Assembly (NCBI GenBank): GCA_964628055.1
Contig: CAZVNL010000008.1
Span: 1-64,000, forward strand
Origin: CAZBEL01 sp964628055
GTDB taxonomy: Bacteria > Fidelibacterota > Marinisomatia > Marinisomatales > TCS56
Direction of reading: 5' to 3'
Length of the DNA: 64,000 bases
Shown here: one piece after another, positions 34,764 to 44,002 of the stretch
Numbering within the stretch: position 1 is the stretch's first letter
Layout of the letters: each line of letters opens with the position of its first letter
Notes under the pieces: model-generated
The model's database searches: none
What the model saw: the letters and a program-made list of their open reading frames with translations, nothing else
Told to the model about the DNA's origin: nothing
Translations under genes and position numbers: made by a program

Positions 34764-36668
34764 TCAGTCTACAACCTCAAAATCGGCGTCTTCAATCTTA
34801 CCCTCGTCTGTTTTGGAGGTGGTCTTTTCCGTGGTCTTCGTCTTTTCCGTTTCCGGGGCTGCCTGGGCCTTGGTGGCTTCGTACATCTTCGAGGCCACTT
34901 CGTTCCAGTCCTTGTTCAAGGCTTCAAGGGCCTGCTTAATATCGTCTTTGTTGCTGGTGGCGTTGGCCTTCTTCAAGGCCTCTACCCCGTCGGTGAGTTT
35001 CTGCTTTTCGTCCGCCCCTAATTTGTCCTCGAACTCCTTCAGGTTCTTCTCCGTTTGATAGATCAGTTGCTCGGCCTGATTTTGCAGATCCACTAGTTCC
35101 CGTTTAGCTTTGTCCTCACTCTCGAATTTCTTGGCATCGTTAATCATCTTCTCCACTTCCGCGTCGCTCAGGCCGCTGGAAGCTTCGATGCGAATGCTCT
35201 GTTCCTTGCCGGTGGCCTTGTCCTTGGCACTCACCTTTAAGATGCCGTTGGCGTCGATATCAAATGAAACCTCAATTTGAGGGACTCCCCGGGGAGCGGG
35301 GGGAATGCCATCCAAGTGGAAGCGTCCGATGGTTTTATTGTCCACCGCCATTTCCCGCTCGCCCTGTAACACGTGAATCTCCACGGTGGTTTGATTATCG
35401 GCCGCCGTGCTGAAGACTTGGGACTTCTTGGTGGGAATCGTCGTATTCCGTGGGATGATCTTGGTGCAGACGCCGCCTAGGGTTTCGATCCCCAGGGACA
35501 GGGGCGTCACGTCCAGTAACAGGATATCTTCCACGTCTCCCGAGAGGACCCCGCCCTGGATGGCGGCCCCCACGGCTACCACTTCGTCCGGGTTCACACT
35601 CCGGTTGGGCTCTTTATCGAAAATTTCCTTCACTTTTTCCTGGACTTTGGGAATCCGCGTGGAACCGCCAACCAGGATAATTTCATCAACATCGGCAGCA
35701 GTTAAACCCGCATCGCGTAAGGCTTTCTGGCATGGGGCGACGGTGCGTTCGATGAGGTCGTTCACCAGTTCCTCGAACTTGGCCCGCGTAAAGGTCATGT
35801 TCAAATGCTTGGGTCCGGAGGCATCCGCGGTAATGAACGGCAGGCTAATCTCCGTCTGTTTGGAACTAGAGAGCTCTTTTTTGGCATTTTCGGCGGCTTC
35901 CTTCAACCGCTGGAGAGCCATGGTATCCTGCTTCAGATCGATCCCGTCAGTCTTTTTAAACTCCGCCGCAATCCAATCAATGACTTTCTGATCGAAGTCA
36001 TCGCCCCCTAAATGGGTATCCCCGTTAGTAGCTTTAACTTCGAAGACGCCGTCCCCCAACTCCAGGATGGAAATATCGAAGGTGCCGCCGCCTAAGTCAA
36101 AGACGGCGATTTTTTCATCCTTTTTCTTATCCAAGCCGTAGGCCAAAGAGGCCGCCGTAGGCTCGTTTATGATACGGCGCACTTTCAACCCGGCAATCTT
36201 ACCGGCGTCCTTGGTGGCCTGGCGTTGGGAATCGTTGAAATAGGCGGGAACGGTGATCACCGCTTCGGTGACTTTGGTGCCCAAATGCTCTTCGGCGGTC
36301 TGCTTCAGGCGTTGGAGGATCATGGCGCTTATCTCCGGGGGCGTGTACTCCTTGTCGTCCACCTTCACCACCACACTCTCCGACGATTTCTTGCCCACCT
36401 TAAAGGGCACTTCGTCGATCTCGGTCCCCACCTCATCATACATTCGGCCCATGAACCGCTTGATGGAAAAGATGGTCTTATCCGGGTTGGTTACCGCCTG
36501 GCGCTTTGCCGGCTGCCCCACCAACCGCTCGCCGTTTTTCGTGAAAGCCACCACGGAAGGGGTTGTACGACCGCCCTCGGGATTGGTGATGACGGTGGGC
36601 TCGCCCCCCTCCAACACGGCCACGCAAGAGTTAGTGGTTCCTAAATCGATACCTATAATTTTACCCAT
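34764..36668 (-). CDS. dnaK: chaperone DnaK (Hsp70)
   Basis: This 634-residue Hsp70 starts GKIIGIDLGTTNSCVAVLEG and has DLGGGTFDISILELGDGVFEV, EIILVGGSTRIPKVQ and the interdomain DVTPLSLGIETLGG. The substrate-binding domain and lid follow, ending in the acidic IEDADFEVVD. It folds and rescues proteins with DnaJ and GrpE, whose genes are not here. AAGGAG precedes the ATG. No CIRCE element (TTAGCACTC-N9-GAGTGCTAA) is visible upstream. It ends the block at the hairpin 34717-34746. Confidence 0.98.
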   Translation of the reverse strand: MGKIIGIDLGTTNSCVAVLEGGEPTVITNPEGGRTTPSVVAFTKNGERLVGQPAKRQAVTNPDKTIFSIKRFMGRMYDEVGTEIDEVPFKVGKKSSESVVVKVDDKEYTPPEISAMILQRLKQTAEEHLGTKVTEAVITVPAYFNDSQRQATKDAGKIAGLKVRRIINEPTAASLAYGLDKKKDEKIAVFDLGGGTFDISILELGDGVFEVKATNGDTHLGGDDFDQKVIDWIAAEFKKTDGIDLKQDTMALQRLKEAAENAKKELSSSKQTEISLPFITADASGPKHLNMTFTRAKFEELVNDLIERTVAPCQKALRDAGLTAADVDEIILVGGSTRIPKVQEKVKEIFDKEPNRSVNPDEVVAVGAAIQGGVLSGDVEDILLLDVTPLSLGIETLGGVCTKIIPRNTTIPTKKSQVFSTAADNQTTVEIHVLQGEREMAVDNKTIGRFHLDGIPPAPRGVPQIEVSFDIDANGILKVSAKDKATGKEQSIRIEASSGLSDAEVEKMINDAKKFESEDKAKRELVDLQNQAEQLIYQTEKNLKEFEDKLGADEKQKLTDGVEALKKANATSNKDDIKQALEALNKDWNEVASKMYEATKAQAAPETEKTKTTEKTTSKTDEGKIEDADFEVVD

Positions 36669-36692
36669 AATAACAAAACTCCTTATCTATGA

Positions 36693-36787
36693 ATTGTGTA
36701 AAAGTAACTTTAAAAATTCAATTATTATGCCACGGCGAGTTGTAGACCCATATGGCAGACCCAGGCCAAAAAAAGATCAATATGGCA
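36693..36787 (-). promoter_or_regulatory. dnaK upstream region with candidate promoter and direct repeats
   Basis: On the minus strand TTGAAT (plus 36716-36721) and CACAAT (plus 36693-36698) are 17 bases apart and could be a weak promoter. Further upstream the 8-mer ATATGGCA occurs twice on the plus strand (36750-36757 and 36780-36787), 30 bases apart, about three helical turns. The function is unknown. Confidence 0.28.
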
Positions 36788-36802
36788 TATAATTAAGGGG
36801 GC

Positions 36803-39298
36803 TTAACGAGAAATATTTTTTTGCAGGGTTGTTTTACGGGGGCGGGTGGTCCTGGCGCTGGGAGCTTTTCCTGTCTCCCAGGTGAATTTAAACTGCCCTT
36901 TGAGAGTGTGGATTTTCAATCGTTTCCCCGTGGGTATAGAACTATCCAACAGTAACTCGGAGATGGGGTCTTCCAGGGCGGTCTGAATTTCCCGGCGCAA
37001 AAAGCGGGCCCCATACTGGGGATTGAAGCCCCGTTTTACCAGGAGCGTCTTGGCCCGCTTGGTTAGCTGAACCTCAATTTTCATCTTTTTCAGGTTGTCG
37101 CGTAAATCCTGCAACTGTAAGTCGATAATCTGCAACACGTCCTCCCGGGTAAGGGGATGGAAGACGATGGTTTCGTCGACCCGGTTAAGGAATTCGGGAT
37201 TGAACACGTCCTTCACGCGATCCAGAATGCGCTGCTTGATGGACTCGTAATTATCCTTATCGGAAGCCTGCACAAACCCATACCGACCACTGGTCTGAAT
37301 TTCCCTGGTTCCCAGGTTGGAGGTCATGATTACAATGGTGTTTTTGAAGTCGACCTTGCGCCCCAACCCGTCGGTCAAGACCCCTTCATCAAAAAGCTGT
37401 AAAAGGACGTTGAACACATCCGGATGGGCTTTTTCGATCTCGTCGAAGAGGATCACCGAATAGGGATTTCGGCGGACCTTTTCGGTTAGGGTGCCGCCCT
37501 CCTCATAACCCACGTAACCGGGGGGCGCCCCAATCAAGCGGGACACCGAGAACCGTTCCCCAAATTCGGACATATCCAGTTTGACCAACGAATCCGTATG
37601 GCTGAACAGGTACTTGGCCAGCACCTTGGCCAGCTCCGTTTTCCCCACTCCCGTAGGACCTAAAAAGAGGAAAACGCCAATGGGCCGCGTGGGGCTTTTC
37701 AAGCCCGCCCTGGCCCGTTGAATGGACCGGGAAACGCTCTGCAAAGCGTGCTCCTGACCGACGATATACCGCCTCAACGCCTGGCGCATGCGCAACAACT
37801 TTTGAGTTTCCGATTGGGATATTTTGCGTACCGGGATGCCCGTAATGAGGGAGACGACTTCAGCAATATGATCTTCGGTAATGTGAATGGGGTGGCTGTT
37901 TTCCTGTTCCTGCCACTGTTCCAGGGCCCGGGAGAGGGCTTGGGTCATTTTCTGTTCCTTGTCCCGGAGGGCCGCGGCAGCCTCGAATTTCTGGGCGGCT
38001 ACGACCGCCTCTTTTTGTGACCGAACCTTCTCAATGGCCCGTTCCAGGTCAATAATGGACTGGGGGACGGTCATGTTCAACATGTGCGCCCGGGAGCCGG
38101 CCTCATCCATGACGTCTATGGCCTTATCCGGTAGATACTTGTCGGTAATATAACGCTGGGAGAGGTACACACAGGCCTCGATGCCCTCATCGTCATAGAT
38201 GACATTGTGGTGTTTTTCGTAGGTCGCTTTGAGACCCCGGAGGATTTGGATGGATTCCTCCGGGGTGGGGGGATTAATGGTGATCTTCTGGAACCGGCGT
38301 TCCAGGGCCCCGTCTTTTTCAATGTATTTGCGATACTCGTCCATGGTGGTGGCCCCGATGCAGTGGATGTCGCCTCGGGCCAGGGCCGGCTTAAACATGT
38401 TGGAGGCGTCCAGGGACCCGGAGGCACTCCCGGCACCCACCAGAGTGTGCAATTCGTCAATGAATAAAATGAGGTTCTCCGTATTTTCCAGCTCCAGCAT
38501 GATCGTCTTCATCCGTTCCTCGAACTGCCCCCGATACTTGGTGCCCGCAACGATAGAGGCCAGATCCAGGGCCAGAATACGTTTATTATGTAAAATCCGC
38601 GGCACGGCATGTTTGACGATCCGTTGCGCCAGGCCTTCAATAATGGCCGTTTTGCCCACCCCCGGCTCCCCGATGAGGACGGGGTTGTTCTTCTTCCGGC
38701 GCGTCAGAATCTGGGCCACGCGCTCAATTTCTTGCTCCCGGCCAATGACCGGATCCAGTTTGCCCAACCGTGCTAGTTTAGTAATATCACGGGAAAAATG
38801 GTCCAGAGCCGGGGTCTTGGTCTTGGGGGTGGTTTTTTCCAACCGGGTGGTCCCGGGGGGTTCCTCTTCAATCTCACTCTGCAATAAATCCAACACGCCG
38901 TCGTAGCTGAGATTGAAAGTATTCAAAACTTCGAAAGCGATCCCTTCCGTTTCTTTTAGCATGGCCAGTAATAAATGTTCGTCATCGGCGTAAGTTGATC
39001 CCATGGCCGCAGCTTCGTTGTAGGCATTGCGTAAAATGCGTTCCGCCCGGCGCGTCAGGGGCAAATGACCCAGGGTCATGGTCCCCCCCGAAGACTTGAT
39101 CATGTCTTCGATCATGGTCTTGATTTCGTCGATATCACAGTCGTATATCTCTAAGATCCGCACCGCCAGACCCGTGCGGACGCGCAATAGCCCCAATAGT
39201 AAATGCTCCGAACCCACGTAACTATGCCCCAGGCGGACGGCTTCCTCCTTGGCATGTTTCATGATGGCCTGAACACGCTTGGAAAAATTTTCTTTCAT
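36803..39298 (-). CDS. clpC: ATP-dependent Clp protease ATPase subunit ClpC
   Basis: This 831-residue HSP100 unfoldase has an N-terminal Clp-N double repeat (about 3-145) and AAA-1 with Walker A GEPGVGKTAI. A UVR-type middle segment (AQKFEAAAALRDKEQK) follows, then AAA-2 with GPTGVGKTELAKVLAKYLF. The UVR motif and length favour ClpC over ClpA or ClpB. It feeds substrates to ClpP, whose gene is not here. It starts 33 bases after lolD and lies 134 bases before dnaK. Confidence 0.96.
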   Translation of the reverse strand: MKENFSKRVQAIMKHAKEEAVRLGHSYVGSEHLLLGLLRVRTGLAVRILEIYDCDIDEIKTMIEDMIKSSGGTMTLGHLPLTRRAERILRNAYNEAAAMGSTYADDEHLLLAMLKETEGIAFEVLNTFNLSYDGVLDLLQSEIEEEPPGTTRLEKTTPKTKTPALDHFSRDITKLARLGKLDPVIGREQEIERVAQILTRRKKNNPVLIGEPGVGKTAIIEGLAQRIVKHAVPRILHNKRILALDLASIVAGTKYRGQFEERMKTIMLELENTENLILFIDELHTLVGAGSASGSLDASNMFKPALARGDIHCIGATTMDEYRKYIEKDGALERRFQKITINPPTPEESIQILRGLKATYEKHHNVIYDDEGIEACVYLSQRYITDKYLPDKAIDVMDEAGSRAHMLNMTVPQSIIDLERAIEKVRSQKEAVVAAQKFEAAAALRDKEQKMTQALSRALEQWQEQENSHPIHITEDHIAEVVSLITGIPVRKISQSETQKLLRMRQALRRYIVGQEHALQSVSRSIQRARAGLKSPTRPIGVFLFLGPTGVGKTELAKVLAKYLFSHTDSLVKLDMSEFGERFSVSRLIGAPPGYVGYEEGGTLTEKVRRNPYSVILFDEIEKAHPDVFNVLLQLFDEGVLTDGLGRKVDFKNTIVIMTSNLGTREIQTSGRYGFVQASDKDNYESIKQRILDRVKDVFNPEFLNRVDETIVFHPLTREDVLQIIDLQLQDLRDNLKKMKIEVQLTKRAKTLLVKRGFNPQYGARFLRREIQTALEDPISELLLDSSIPTGKRLKIHTLKGQFKFTWETGKAPSARTTRPRKTTLQKNISR

Positions 39299-39331
39299 CT
39301 CACTTCAAAGTTAATCATTCGTTGCAGGGAA

Positions 39332-40009
39332 TCAAACACTATCTCTTAGGTACAGGTTTTCCCGTTCTAAAAAATAACACTTGTGACCGATTTTTGCTAC
39401 CTCGGGATTATGGGTAGTGATCACCAACGTTTGCTGGAAGTCGGTATTTATTTGTTTAAAAAGCTGTAAGAGCTTGTCGGCGTTCTCCACATCCAGGTTG
39501 CCGGTGGGTTCGTCGGCCAGTATTAAGCGGGGACGGTTTATCAAGGCCCGCATGACAGCCACCCGCAGGCGCTCTCCCCCTGACAGTTCTGACGGGTAGT
39601 GATGCTTGCGGTTTTCCAAACCCACATAGTTAAACAGATCCCGGGCCATCGGCTGTTTTTCTGTTTCAATACCCCCGATCATGGCCGGCATGAGGACGTT
39701 CTCCAGGGCCGTGAACTCTGGCAACAGGTGATGAAACTGGAATACGAAGCCAATCTCCCGGTTCCGTAACCGGGCTAGAACTTCGTCCGACATGGCAAGG
39801 ACGTCCTGCCCATTTATTTTCAGGGTGCCCCCGTCAGGCTTATCCAGCGTTCCCAAAATATTTAAAAGGGTGGTTTTCCCGGCCCCCGAGGGACCCATGA
39901 TAGTTACAATCGATCCCCGTTCCACAACTAAGTCGAGGTTTTTGAGGACCATTAACCGCTGGCCTCCATTGAAGTATCCTTTGGTGATCTTATGGGCTTC
40001 CAGGATCAT
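39332..40009 (-). CDS. lolD: lipoprotein-releasing ABC transporter ATPase LolD
   Basis: This 225-residue ABC ATPase has Walker A GPSGAGKTTLL near residue 39, the signature LSGGERLRVAVMRAL and Walker B LILADEPTGNLD. The sequence type is the LolD/MacB family. With the two adjacent FtsX-like permeases it extracts lipoproteins from the inner membrane for transfer to the outer membrane. The start overlaps the preceding permease gene by four bases. Confidence 0.94.
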   Translation of the reverse strand: MILEAHKITKGYFNGGQRLMVLKNLDLVVERGSIVTIMGPSGAGKTTLLNILGTLDKPDGGTLKINGQDVLAMSDEVLARLRNREIGFVFQFHHLLPEFTALENVLMPAMIGGIETEKQPMARDLFNYVGLENRKHHYPSELSGGERLRVAVMRALINRPRLILADEPTGNLDVENADKLLQLFKQINTDFQQTLVITTHNPEVAKIGHKCYFLERENLYLRDSV

Positions 40010-41211
40010 TTTTCCATGTGTACGGCTTTTTTAGGTTGAATGAGTACCGCCCGGCGACTGGCTAAATAGGCGGAAACAAAAATGAGACTTACGGCGATAA
40101 GGGGTACCACCACTACATCCCGGGGGGAAAGTACCATGGGAACCTTATTCATAAAATAAATTTCTTCCGGCAAAGGAAAAATGCCCACCTGTTGTTGCAC
40201 AAAAACTAGTGCCAGGCCCAGGATTAAACCGGCCGCCAGTCCTGCCCCACCCACCATAAAGCCCTGGGCCAGGATAATGCGTTGGATGCCCTTACCAGAA
40301 GTTCCCAAAGTGCGTAAAATGCCAATCTCTCGAATTTTCTGGTAAGAAACCAGGACCAGCGTGGAGGCAAGGTTGAAGCAGGCCACTAAAATGATCAAAC
40401 TCAGAATGGCCAGCGACCCCAGGCGCTCCATGCGCATGGCCTGGAATAACCCTTCGTGCAATTCGGTGAAACTGCGCCCTTTAATGGTCGGGGGTAAAAG
40501 GGAGTTAAGCTGCCGTAGCACCGCTGGGAATTCAGCCTCCGGCTTAATCCGCAGGTCAATCCCGTCCAGGCCTTTTTTTCGGGTGAAGAGAGCACTTCCA
40601 ACGGTGCCGGGAATATACACCAGGCGATCGTCGTAATCTAGGACCTGGGCTTGGAAAATTCCCCGGACGATCCCCGTCACCTGTCGGGGTAGACCTAAAC
40701 CACCAGAATAATGATCCAGGGGGCTTAATAGACGCACCTCGTCCCCCGCCTGGAGATTCAGCCGATGAGCCAACACCTGACCGATATACACGTCGGGGTA
40801 AGAACTGGGAAGGGAGGTTTCTTCCATCTCTAAGCGGTAAAAATTATTCACCTGGCCTGAATTCACGGCCTTAAAGGTGACGACGCGGCGCTCATTATTA
40901 CGACCCAGGAGTAACCCCATGCGCTCCTGGTAGGGGGACATATCGGTTACAAAAGGTAAACCCTTTATTACCACGGCTAAACTATCGGTGCGCAGGTCGG
41001 CGAAGTTTCCCTCCAGGCGCACATCCCCTTCAAGGCCCCTGATCTTGTTGGCCACCCGTCCCTCGAAGCCATTCAACACCGCCAGGGCCAGAATCATAGC
41101 GAAGGCCCCCGCGGCAATCCCGATAATGGCAATCCAACCGGTAAAGCGACTGGTTCCCGCCCCTTTACCTCCCAAGAGAAACCGCTGGGCAATGTACAGG
41201 GGAAACTTCAT
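40006..41211 (-). CDS. lolE: lipoprotein-releasing ABC transporter permease (LolC/LolE family, second copy)
   Basis: This 401-residue permease has an N-terminal transmembrane helix (ITGWIAIIGIAAGAFAMILALAVLNGF region), a large periplasmic MacB-type domain and three C-terminal helices of the FtsX domain with LRTLGTSGKGIQRII. It overlaps both the upstream paralogous permease and lolD by four bases. Which of the two permeases corresponds to LolC or LolE cannot be settled from sequence; the symbol is by order. Confidence 0.88.
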   Translation of the reverse strand: MKFPLYIAQRFLLGGKGAGTSRFTGWIAIIGIAAGAFAMILALAVLNGFEGRVANKIRGLEGDVRLEGNFADLRTDSLAVVIKGLPFVTDMSPYQERMGLLLGRNNERRVVTFKAVNSGQVNNFYRLEMEETSLPSSYPDVYIGQVLAHRLNLQAGDEVRLLSPLDHYSGGLGLPRQVTGIVRGIFQAQVLDYDDRLVYIPGTVGSALFTRKKGLDGIDLRIKPEAEFPAVLRQLNSLLPPTIKGRSFTELHEGLFQAMRMERLGSLAILSLIILVACFNLASTLVLVSYQKIREIGILRTLGTSGKGIQRIILAQGFMVGGAGLAAGLILGLALVFVQQQVGIFPLPEEIYFMNKVPMVLSPRDVVVVPLIAVSLIFVSAYLASRRAVLIQPKKAVHMEK

Positions 41212-42428
41212 TCGTACTGCAGGGCCGTGGCCGGTTCAATTTTCACGGCTTTATGACTGGGCCAGAGGGTCACTAAAAGAGCGCATAAAAACCCCAACCC
41301 AACAATGAGGCTTACGGTGGTCCCCGAAATAATTACGGGTACATGGTCCATGAAATACACCTCCTCGGAGATGGAAATGAGGTGGTAGGTATTTTGTAAC
41401 CAGGCCAGGAGAAAAGCCAGCGCCATGCCGCTTACACTTCCCACCAGTCCGATGACGGCCCCCTTAACGAGATAGATCAGGCGAATTCCGCCCGGGGTTA
41501 AGCCGTAAGAACGGAGCGTGCCAATCGTCCGCACCTTTTCCAGGATGATCATGGTAATGGCGGAAATGATGTTCACCAAGCCCACCAGGGCAATGAGCCC
41601 AAAGATCATGATAATCGGCCACTTTTGAACCGTGAGCCAGTTGAACAGTACCTGGTGCTTCTCTTTCCAGGTCAACAGGTAATAAGGATAGGATAAGGCT
41701 GCCTCAAAGGAGTTGGTTAGCGGGGATAACTTTGAGGGGTCAGTGACGTGCAAGACCCACCCGGTGACCTGGTTTTCCAGGCCAAATAGCCCCTGAGCTT
41801 GGTTTAGGGAAAGGTAGCATAACGACTGGTCGTATTCCTGCAATCCAGAATGGAAAATGCCCGTCAGGGTAAAGGAGTGCAATTGCTTCATCATGAGGGG
41901 TGATCCAATGGCGTTGAGATCGAATAGGACCACCTGATCGCCAATAGTAAGCCCCAACCGTTCCGCCAGGCGACTTCCCATGATCAAGGAGCGGGAGGTC
42001 AAGGTATCCGAACCCTGGATGAGGATGGCCTTGAGGGCGGGGGGAAGTTGGGAACGTTCCAGTCCCTGGACGAATACCCCTTCGGCGGTAGACCCTTTCC
42101 GTAGGAGCGCCGGACCCTGAAGAAACGCCGTGTACTGGAAATCCCCCCGGGCCTGCTGCACAGAAGACAATAAACTATCTATGCTGGTATTGGCCCGCTG
42201 CAGGGGTTCGCCAAGAAAGTGCTGGATCTGGATATGTCCATCGAACTGGGCAATTTTTTCCGATAGGGTGGATTCGAAACCCCGGAGAATGCCCAGGGTT
42301 AAAATCAGGGCTGCAATACCCAGACCCAACCCTAACATGGCCAAGCGACTGGCAAACATGGAAAAGCTGGTCCCGTGGGGGGACTTCAGGTACCGAAAAG
42401 CGATCCTAAAGGGTAAGGGCACTACCAT
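41208..42428 (-). CDS. lolC: lipoprotein-releasing ABC transporter permease (LolC/LolE family, first copy)
   Basis: This 406-residue permease has the same layout as its neighbour: N-terminal helix, periplasmic domain, three C-terminal helices, with LRSYGLTPGGIRLIYLVKGAVIG. The start YLKSPHGTSFSMFASRLAMLG is typical of Lol permeases. Together with the second permease and LolD it forms a LolCDE-type heteromeric exporter, confirming a diderm cell. It follows lysS by 47 bases. Confidence 0.88.
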   Translation of the reverse strand: MVVPLPFRIAFRYLKSPHGTSFSMFASRLAMLGLGLGIAALILTLGILRGFESTLSEKIAQFDGHIQIQHFLGEPLQRANTSIDSLLSSVQQARGDFQYTAFLQGPALLRKGSTAEGVFVQGLERSQLPPALKAILIQGSDTLTSRSLIMGSRLAERLGLTIGDQVVLFDLNAIGSPLMMKQLHSFTLTGIFHSGLQEYDQSLCYLSLNQAQGLFGLENQVTGWVLHVTDPSKLSPLTNSFEAALSYPYYLLTWKEKHQVLFNWLTVQKWPIIMIFGLIALVGLVNIISAITMIILEKVRTIGTLRSYGLTPGGIRLIYLVKGAVIGLVGSVSGMALAFLLAWLQNTYHLISISEEVYFMDHVPVIISGTTVSLIVGLGFLCALLVTLWPSHKAVKIEPATALQYE

Positions 42429-42475
42429 TTAGAGCACACTAATTAAACGGACTGTTGGACAGATGGGTTATCGGG

Positions 42476-43969
42476 TCACTCTCCGTTCACACTGCGGAGC
42501 ACCGGGAAGAGGATAACGTCTTTAATCCACCGTTGCCCGGTTAACAGCATGACCAGGCGATCCACGCCCAAGCCTACTCCGCCGGTAGGGGGCATGCCGC
42601 ATTCCAGGGCGTGGAGGAAGTCTTCATCGACGGGTTGGGTTTCTTCGTCGCCGGCCCGACGTAAAGCGGCCTGGGCCTGGAACCGTTCCCGCTGGTCGAA
42701 AGGATCATTCAGCTCTGTAAAGGCGTTGGCGAATTCGGCTCCGCCGATGAACAGCTCGAAGCGTTCCACCAGGGTTTCATCACCGCTACGGTGCGTCTTG
42801 GCTAATGGCGACACGGCTTTGGGATAATCGATAACGAAAGTTGGCTGTAGCAACTGGGGTTCCACCAAGCGGCGCATTAATTCATCCAATAAATGCCCGT
42901 AGGTGGCCTGCTCCGGCACCGGCAAATCCCGTTCCTGTAGAATGTGGTGGAGCCGCTCTTCGTCGGCTTCGCGTAAGTTATAACCGGTGGCTGCCTCCAA
43001 AAGCTCCAAAATGGGTATGCGGGGAAAGGGTCTATTGAGGTCAATCTTCATGGCGCCCCATTCCAGGGACAGGGACCCCACCCGTTCGGCCACGGTCTTA
43101 ACCATATCTTCCACTAAACTCATCATCTCTTTGTAATCGGCATAGGCCTGGTAAAACTCCAGGGCCGTGAATTCCGGGTTATGGTTGCGATCCATACCCT
43201 CGTTGCGGAAACATTTCGACAATTCGTACACCCGGTCAAACCCGCCGATAATAAGCCGTTTCAGGTACAGTTCATCGGCAATGCGTAAATACAGTTTTCG
43301 GTCCAGCGTGTGATGGTGGGTAGTGAAGGGTCTGGCGTTGGCCCCACCATAGAGGGGCTGCAATACCGGCGTTTCCACTTCCAGAAAGCCCCGCTGGTCT
43401 AAATAATTGCGGAGGGCGGTGACGATTTTCGCGCGTTTAATAAAAACTTCCCGAACGTCAGGATTGACGATTAAGTCCAGGTGACGGTACCGATAGCGTA
43501 ATTCCTTGTCCTCAAAGGCGTCAAACACCTGGCTTCCCTTGCGTTTTACCACCGGGAGCGGTCGAATATTCTTGGCCAACAGGGTTATCTCGTGGGCATG
43601 GATGCTGATTTCTTCCGTCTTGGTCTTAAATACCTCCCCCTTCACCCCTACGATGTCCCCCAGATCGTACAGTTTAAAATGCCCGTAATGATCACTTCCA
43701 ATATCTTCCTGGCGCACGTAAACCTGGATTTGACCCTGGGCATCCTGAACATGGAAGAATGACGCTTTTCCCATGCGCCGCAAGGAAATGATTCTCCCGG
43801 CGACGGACACAGTTTGCCCCTGGAAGCGGGTATAGGCCCCCTTCACCTCGGCGCTACGGTGCGTGGGCGCATACGTGTGGGGATAGGGATCAACGCCCCC
43901 TTCTCGAAGCGTGGCTAACTTCGCTTTCCTAAAATGCATGATTTCCTTTAAGCTACTTTTTTCCGTCAT
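42476..43969 (-). CDS. lysS: lysyl-tRNA synthetase (class II)
   Basis: This 497-residue class II enzyme has an OB-fold anticodon-binding domain (VSVAGRIISLRRMGKASFFHV), then motif 2 (FRNEGMDRNHNPEFTALEFY) and motif 3 (GVGLGVDRLVMLLTG). It charges tRNA-Lys. It follows prfB on the same strand with a 33-base gap, an order shared with many bacteria including E. coli. Confidence 0.97.
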   Translation of the reverse strand: MTEKSSLKEIMHFRKAKLATLREGGVDPYPHTYAPTHRSAEVKGAYTRFQGQTVSVAGRIISLRRMGKASFFHVQDAQGQIQVYVRQEDIGSDHYGHFKLYDLGDIVGVKGEVFKTKTEEISIHAHEITLLAKNIRPLPVVKRKGSQVFDAFEDKELRYRYRHLDLIVNPDVREVFIKRAKIVTALRNYLDQRGFLEVETPVLQPLYGGANARPFTTHHHTLDRKLYLRIADELYLKRLIIGGFDRVYELSKCFRNEGMDRNHNPEFTALEFYQAYADYKEMMSLVEDMVKTVAERVGSLSLEWGAMKIDLNRPFPRIPILELLEAATGYNLREADEERLHHILQERDLPVPEQATYGHLLDELMRRLVEPQLLQPTFVIDYPKAVSPLAKTHRSGDETLVERFELFIGGAEFANAFTELNDPFDQRERFQAQAALRRAGDEETQPVDEDFLHALECGMPPTGGVGLGVDRLVMLLTGQRWIKDVILFPVLRSVNGE

Positions 43970-44002
43970 GATTTAGTCCTCAATAACCACTGGAGTGGGT
44001 CG

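Noticed and set aside
36669..36802. CIRCE/HrcA operator before dnaK
   Set aside because: Neither half of TTAGCACTC-N9-GAGTGCTAA is present.
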